The notes under the pieces were generated by a model. It had not been told where the DNA came from and did no database searches. It saw only the letters and a program-made list of their open reading frames with translations. A stretch of DNA of 64,000 nucleotides from Andalucia godoyi (lineage: Eukaryota > Discoba > Jakobea > Jakobida > Andaluciidae). The position numbers were made by a program, and so were the translations under genes. The DNA is taken from the NCBI GenBank assembly GCA_009859145.1, contig VRVR01000001.1, forward strand, positions 1 through 64,000, in the 5' to 3' direction. Shown here in pieces: positions 59,355 through 64,000 of this stretch; the stretch's first letter is position 1; every line of letters starts with the position of its first letter.

Positions 59355-60899
59355 TCATCGGTCTTCTGGGGTGGGAGGAGAGTGCGGAAGACCTTCTTCA
59401 GGGATCCAAATTCCAACTCCAAACTGCGCACAGAACGACTGGAAGCGCGTGGGGTCAACAAACAAATTCCACTCCATGAGATTCATAAACTCGCGTTCCA
59501 TCGAGTTGAACTTTTGAAGCGACAACCACGAACCACCAATGCGGATCCAGTGCTCGTTCGTGTATCGCATGGATACATCATCCACAAACTTTGCTGCCGC
59601 CGCGCACGCAACGAGAATCAGCCTTGAAGAATTGTTGGAGCTGATCTTCAGCTTCGGGTGCGCCTGGAGCATGTTTCGCAAGTAGTACATACCGACAATG
59701 ATGCAGAGTGGTGAAGTGCGGGATCGATGCATGAACATCTCGCAAAACTCCCGAGCCTTGAAGACAGGATCTCGTCCAAACTCGTTGTAGCCCGGATCAT
59801 GAGGACGCAGCCTCGGCATTTGATCGACCAAGTCCGCCACCAGTCGCTCGACAACTGCAACAACCTGATCCACGGAAAAGTCAAATCCGCATGCAGGAAA
59901 CAGCAAGCTGTCCATATCTACTCCGCCAATCGTGCTGGTAGAACATGTTGACGTGGACGAGGTTGTTGATGAAACGGACTCGGTTCTTGAAATCGCTGCC
60001 TTTCTCGGCGCAGCGGGAACATTCACCGACAACGATGCCAGCTTCTGATCCACACCCGCCTGCATCGCAATACCATTTCCATTGTTCTTGTTGTTGGTCG
60101 TGGTGGAGGAAGAGGGGAGTCCGTGGAGCTTGACAGGCGTTTGCGCACGCTGCGGATGATGGACAGGCATGCGCTTTTCGTGGCTCGCAACGGCATTCAC
60201 GATTGAGTTTCGGCTGTTAAGACGCATTGCAGAGACGGATCGGCGGCCGGTGTTGGCAATGTTTGAGGCTCCCCGGGATGGAACACAGCAAATAGGAGGC
60301 AGCATGACTGGCGGGACGTTTGACACAACGTTCGATTCTTGCACAACAATATACTCGACTTCACCGGACTCGGTAAACTGTTGGTTATTTTGCAGTTGCT
60401 GCTGTCTCGGCTGTTGATTGTTGCTGCTGTGACGAAAAGCACCAAGATGCGGCTGTTCAAACGCTTCTGGAACCGAGTCTACTTCCCTGATGAACTGAGC
60501 AGTCTCTTCCTCCTCGTCTCTGACCTGGTCGAAGAACTGCTTTGGCGTCGACGACTCCGACGACTCGGAATGCTTGGACTTTCGCGAGCAAGTAGACTCT
60601 GCTGAAGACGCCCGCGACGAAAATGACGAGGCTGAAATCTGAGGAAGCCGCGCAATATCTGTCGAAGGATGCTGCTGCTGTTGAAGAGGATGGTGATGAA
60701 CAACAAGGTTCTTGGAACTGCGGACAAACACTCGTTTGAGTTTCTGCAGTGCTTTCGATGCAGTTGTCGTAGACTTGCTGTTGCTGTCCTGCTTGCAATT
60801 GTAAACAGGAGTGCAATGTGGCGCAGAGACAATGTTGTTGTGGTTCAAAGATGAACAATGTGAATTTGAAATCTTCACGGCAGAAGAAGAACGCTTCAT
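59355..60899 (-). CDS. PHO80-like cyclin
   Basis: This 514-residue protein has a long disordered N-terminus (1-320) rich in Ser, Gln, Asn and His. The cyclin box follows at about 340-490: AREFCEMFMHRSRTSPLCIIVGMYYLRNML, ILVACAAAAKFVDD, YTNEHWIRIGGSWLSLQKFNSMEREFMNLMEWNLFVDPTRF. This pattern, with the Tyr-Leu-x-Arg block and the MEREFM...LF end, fits the PHO80/PCL-type cyclins (Cyclin family PF08613) that pair with Pho85/CDK5-type kinases. The protein would bind a CDK and direct phosphorylation of unknown targets. ATG at 60899. A (CT)n run sits at 60913-60940, upstream. Confidence 0.85.
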   Translation of the reverse strand: MKRSSSAVKISNSHCSSLNHNNIVSAPHCTPVYNCKQDSNSKSTTTASKALQKLKRVFVRSSKNLVVHHHPLQQQQHPSTDIARLPQISASSFSSRASSAESTCSRKSKHSESSESSTPKQFFDQVRDEEEETAQFIREVDSVPEAFEQPHLGAFRHSSNNQQPRQQQLQNNQQFTESGEVEYIVVQESNVVSNVPPVMLPPICCVPSRGASNIANTGRRSVSAMRLNSRNSIVNAVASHEKRMPVHHPQRAQTPVKLHGLPSSSTTTNNKNNGNGIAMQAGVDQKLASLSVNVPAAPRKAAISRTESVSSTTSSTSTCSTSTIGGVDMDSLLFPACGFDFSVDQVVAVVERLVADLVDQMPRLRPHDPGYNEFGRDPVFKAREFCEMFMHRSRTSPLCIIVGMYYLRNMLQAHPKLKISSNNSSRLILVACAAAAKFVDDVSMRYTNEHWIRIGGSWLSLQKFNSMEREFMNLMEWNLFVDPTRFQSFCAQFGVGIWIPEEGLPHSPPTPEDR

Positions 60900-61858
60900 T
60901 ATCTTATCCTTTTCTCTCTCTTTCTCTCTCTCTCTCTCTCACGCTCTTACTCTCACTTGTTATTCCTGTGGTAGTTAATCAATAATTCGTGGCTTTTTCT
61001 CTCCTCACCAAAAAGATATGAAGACGTGGAAAGCACGAAACTGTGGGAGTAATTTCTGGATTTCAAAATGTACGAGCAAAAATGTCAGATCCTGTACGAG
61101 CAGACCGAACGGGATTTCAATATTCCGAATAACAACCAAAAAAAAAAAAAAGGACAAACAGGGCGAGCCAAGTGCAACACGAAGTCTGAATGTCCAGCTT
61201 TTCAAATGAACCAAGTGTTCAAAAATAAAATTGGAAAGCCTCTTGTCAAGATAGAAATGGTTAGAAAGCAAGAAAAAACAGAGAATATTTGTCAGAGGAA
61301 AAACCAAGTGTTCTTCACAGTGAACAAAAAAAAATGTTGGGAAAAGGTTAGTGAAGAAAACCAAAAGACCTCTCTCTGTCTCTCTCTCTCTCTCTTATAT
61401 GTTTGAACTTAAAAAGAAAAGAAAAGAAAAGAAAAGAAAGAAGAAAGAGAAAATAAAAAAGAAAACGCAGGGAAATCAAAAAGGTAAAAATGAAAAGAAA
61501 GACAAAGGCTTTGGAGAAATGATGATGATGACGCGCGTTGGAATCGAGGACGGATTGGGGAACAAACCGGCTCGTCATCATCAAAAATAGTAGTGGAACA
61601 AGCGGGTCATTTTTCTCCTTTCCCAGTTGAAATGTGTTGTGTGTGTGTGACTGTGCGCCAGAACGAATCGGTTTCCAACGCAGGCATCAAGTGAGAGATC
61701 TCGTCACCACGCTTCATCGTTCACGAGGTTGTTGGTCGTTTGTTGCCTTTTTTTAAATATTACAACAGGTTGGGGGCTCATTTGATCACAGAGCCGACTA
61801 CGACGGGAATCGCCCTTCCATCCTTTCTTTTTCTTTCGAGATTGGGAAATCCAAAACA
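60900..61858. other. Long spacer, no confident gene
   Basis: This holds a (CT)n run at 60913-60940, a second at 61376-61395, AAAAG repeats near 61410-61440, and AAAC/AACAACAG tandem units that run into the next gene. A frame at 61068-61406 begins MYEQKCQILYEQTERDFNI, which is close to a fragment of an ESCRT-type helix but ends in low complexity; it is not accepted as a gene. Confidence 0.45.
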
Positions 61859-63883
61859 ATGGAACAACAGAACAACAGAACAACAGAACAACAGAACAAC
61901 AGAACAACAGAACAACAAAACAACAGAGAAGAAGGCAGCGTGCAGCCAGGAATCTGGGGAATGGCATCGTTCGCCACTCCGGTGATGTCGTATCTCCGCA
62001 GGTTCTATCCGAAAGCACACGTTTTTCAGTACCAGCTGTCAAGCATCAGCGAAACTCCCATCGAGTTCCACGGAATCACCCTTTCATGGGATGCTTCATC
62101 CAGCTGCATTATTGCCGCCGTGAATGCTCCTGCACGCGCTCCCGAACACGAGCACGAACAAGAGCACGAAAAAGGATCCAAGCTTGCTGCACTGGATTGG
62201 TTTGCAAATGTCAGGATAGAATCGTGTGTGACGTCCTTGTGTTTTACCCGGAGTGATACGCTGGTGGTTTGCAGTCTGGATCGAGTGTGCAGGCTGATTC
62301 ATCATCTTCGTTGTGGTTCGCCCCGAGAATACGCAAGCTTTGAACTTCCAGACCGCTTGGAAGCCAACATCGTGATTCCAGGCTCGACGAAATCGCAAGG
62401 GATCTGCTTCTTCATTGGGACAAGTACGGGATCCATCCTGTATGTTCAGGATTCCGGTTTCCAGCGCGCAGAACATCAGGCTTATGTTCAGATTGAGGAT
62501 CAGAATGAGGAGCGCGATCATGCGCACGCATCTGCGACAAAAATGTTTGAACCGACGATTCAAGTCTTTGAAAGAGGCGATGCGAAGATCACTGCGCTGG
62601 CAAGCGTAGCAAGAGGCGGGCAGCAGAAACAGGAATTGCTGGTTTCGGGCGCCGAGGACGGGGCTATTTGTTTCTGGAGTGTGGCAAATCGCACGCTACT
62701 GAAAACGGTCCATACTGGCGAGCAGATTGACAGAATTTTCCAGGCTGGAAGGGACGGAAGACTTGTTGTGGCACAGAGTTCAGATGGGTCGCTGACGATT
62801 GTGAATCTGAACGCTGTGACACGTGCGATGGATGGGTACAAGGTGCATAGGAAATTCTTCAGCACATCGGGAGACAAGCTGTGGGTTCATCCGACATCCC
62901 CGGGGCTTCTATTCGTGGTTTCGGGCTCCAAAGTCCAATTGGTTGACGCGGAATCGTTGAGTCTCGTTTCGTGCTTTTCGTATAATCGCAGCCCAAGTGG
63001 CCATCCGCTGGTCGCCATCGATCCCGCAGACTGGCCCAGCGCTTCCATCCTTTGGATTTCTCCAGAAGAAGAATGCGTCGTGCTTGCGAGTCCCGTGTTC
63101 GGCGTCGTTTCGTTCTCTCTTCGCTCGGATGCCTCGGATTTGAAGACTCGCTTGCACATTCCTGCACAGTTTTCTAACATCATCGATTTTGTGCACACCG
63201 ACTCGGCCAGTGGCTGGTTTGCGGTGACATGCATTAATGGAGAGGTCGTACTGGGTCGCGAAACCCTTGCGCGTGCGGAAAGAGAGTGTGAGGTGGGCGA
63301 CATGCAGGAATCTCCCATGCAGGAATCTCCCATGCAGAAGCAGGGAGCGCAGTGCAAAGTCGGCTTGCTGGCACTATTCCAAAGTTGCATTATTGCACGA
63401 GACAAGGATTCGATGTACGTGTTCAAAGTCTCTTTGGAAGAGGAAGCCATGGCGTCGCTTGTTGTGGATCAGTTCAGGTACATGAATCGTCTCGAGTCGG
63501 GCATTGCCGCCCTTACACTGGACCGCGATCGCGCCGCCACTGCTGTCGAGGCTCTTCAGAATGAAATATCAAGGCTGAAATGCCTCGTTGAACAATCGAC
63601 CGTCCGCGAAACCCAGACCGCCATGGAACTGGCGACTGTGCAAAGCCAAGTAGTGCAGCTGATGGAAACCCAAGAGTTGCTGACGCAGCATCCTTTGTCG
63701 TGTTATTTCAACAGTCTTTTGCGAAATCCAGTTTCTTTCCGTGATCCATTGCCCGAGTATGTCCCCGAGGATCTGCGTCCTGCTTTCAACGGCCTGCTCA
63801 GCGACCTCCAGCATCTCCTTTCACTTCTCTCCTCCGCACCATCTGCTCCTCCTGTCGATCCTTCTCAATATCCATATACGTGA
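61859..63883 (+). CDS. WD40-like protein with C-terminal coiled coil
   Basis: This protein is 674 residues from the first ATG, or 640 from the ATG at 61961. The early start falls inside an AACAACAG tandem coding QQNNRTTE, so the second start (MASFATPVMSYLRRFYP) is more natural, but both are possible. Weak WD-type strands include LLVSGAEDGAICFWSVANRTLL and RLVVAQSSDGSLTIVNL, and the arrangement suggests a beta-propeller of about six or seven blades. A coiled coil follows at about 545-605 and a Pro-rich tail ends the protein. A tandem MQESPMQESPMQKQ is present. Function unknown; it could be a scaffold or trafficking protein. Confidence 0.6.
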   Translation: MEQQNNRTTEQQNNRTTEQQNNREEGSVQPGIWGMASFATPVMSYLRRFYPKAHVFQYQLSSISETPIEFHGITLSWDASSSCIIAAVNAPARAPEHEHEQEHEKGSKLAALDWFANVRIESCVTSLCFTRSDTLVVCSLDRVCRLIHHLRCGSPREYASFELPDRLEANIVIPGSTKSQGICFFIGTSTGSILYVQDSGFQRAEHQAYVQIEDQNEERDHAHASATKMFEPTIQVFERGDAKITALASVARGGQQKQELLVSGAEDGAICFWSVANRTLLKTVHTGEQIDRIFQAGRDGRLVVAQSSDGSLTIVNLNAVTRAMDGYKVHRKFFSTSGDKLWVHPTSPGLLFVVSGSKVQLVDAESLSLVSCFSYNRSPSGHPLVAIDPADWPSASILWISPEEECVVLASPVFGVVSFSLRSDASDLKTRLHIPAQFSNIIDFVHTDSASGWFAVTCINGEVVLGRETLARAERECEVGDMQESPMQESPMQKQGAQCKVGLLALFQSCIIARDKDSMYVFKVSLEEEAMASLVVDQFRYMNRLESGIAALTLDRDRAATAVEALQNEISRLKCLVEQSTVRETQTAMELATVQSQVVQLMETQELLTQHPLSCYFNSLLRNPVSFRDPLPEYVPEDLRPAFNGLLSDLQHLLSLLSSAPSAPPVDPSQYPYT

Positions 63884-64000
63884 AGGACTCCAAAGACGTG
63901 CTTCTCCTCAAAATCTCATTTTATTGAATTTTTTCTTCCCCAACTGCTTCTTACAGCCTTCATAGATCCTAGTGCTTCATCATGAATACGATTTTTTCAC

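Noticed and set aside
61068-61406. Frame starting MYEQKCQILYEQTERDFNI, like a piece of an ESCRT-III helix
   Set aside because: It has only about 25 plausible residues, an in-frame stop just before, and then low-complexity lysine runs.

Overview
The window is nuclear DNA of an intron-poor, gene-dense eukaryotic microbe. Almost every gene is one long uninterrupted frame with short AT-rich or low-complexity spacers. The gene set is eukaryotic throughout: 26S proteasome, PLRG1 spliceosomal WD protein, AP-2 sigma, Munc13-type protein, ROGDI, sterol oxidase. Basal-body and axoneme proteins (CEP104, DRC2/CCDC65, CCDC151/ODAD3, a BBOF1-like protein) show a motile flagellum. GatC, an NDUFA8-like complex I subunit and an SLC25 carrier show an aerobic mitochondrion. 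No plastid gene was seen. This fits a free-living heterotrophic flagellate (a jakobid-like protist would fit), but the species cannot be fixed from the sequence.

Layout. 1-2.99 kb holds no intact gene, only decayed frames, including the zinc-ribbon end of a TnpB/Fanzor-type protein. 3-19.7 kb: a multipass membrane protein with a gustatory-receptor-like C-terminus, a Munc13-like C2-MUN protein, a BBOF1-like coiled coil, GatC, a Siva-like zinc protein, a THH1/TOM1-type membrane protein, an aldehyde dehydrogenase, NDUFA8, a 135-base assembly gap, a ZIP metal transporter and an LCAT-like lipase. 20.6-38.6 kb: a DEDDy exonuclease fused to a Shiftless-like zinc domain, the head-to-head proteasome pair Rpt4/Rpn7, CEP104, a hypothetical protein, pyrophosphatase, a C4-sterol methyl oxidase-like enzyme, threonyl-tRNA synthetase, AP-2 sigma and PLRG1. 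Two more TnpB/Fanzor relics lie at about 31.3-31.5 and 35.7-36.0 kb. 39-64 kb: a 1931-residue coiled-coil protein, an SLC25 carrier, DRC2, a monoglyceride-lipase-like hydrolase, a stand-alone Mut7-C protein, a DEDDh exonuclease, a pentameric ligand-gated channel with a bacterial-type Ig-like domain, ODAD3, ROGDI, a PHO80-like cyclin and a WD-repeat protein.

Two spliceosomal introns were inferred by hand, in PLRG1 (105 nt, GTATGT donor, TAACTAAT branch-like site) and in the ROGDI-like gene (191 nt). Each supplies an in-frame N-terminus that the main frame lacks. Several other frames can be extended upstream only through GTG or TTG; for these the first ATG was taken.

Best leads: the exonuclease-Shiftless fusion, the three decayed TnpB/Fanzor copies with a shared 17-bp downstream motif, the Ig-like/channel fusion, and a conserved paired element upstream of two flagellar genes.
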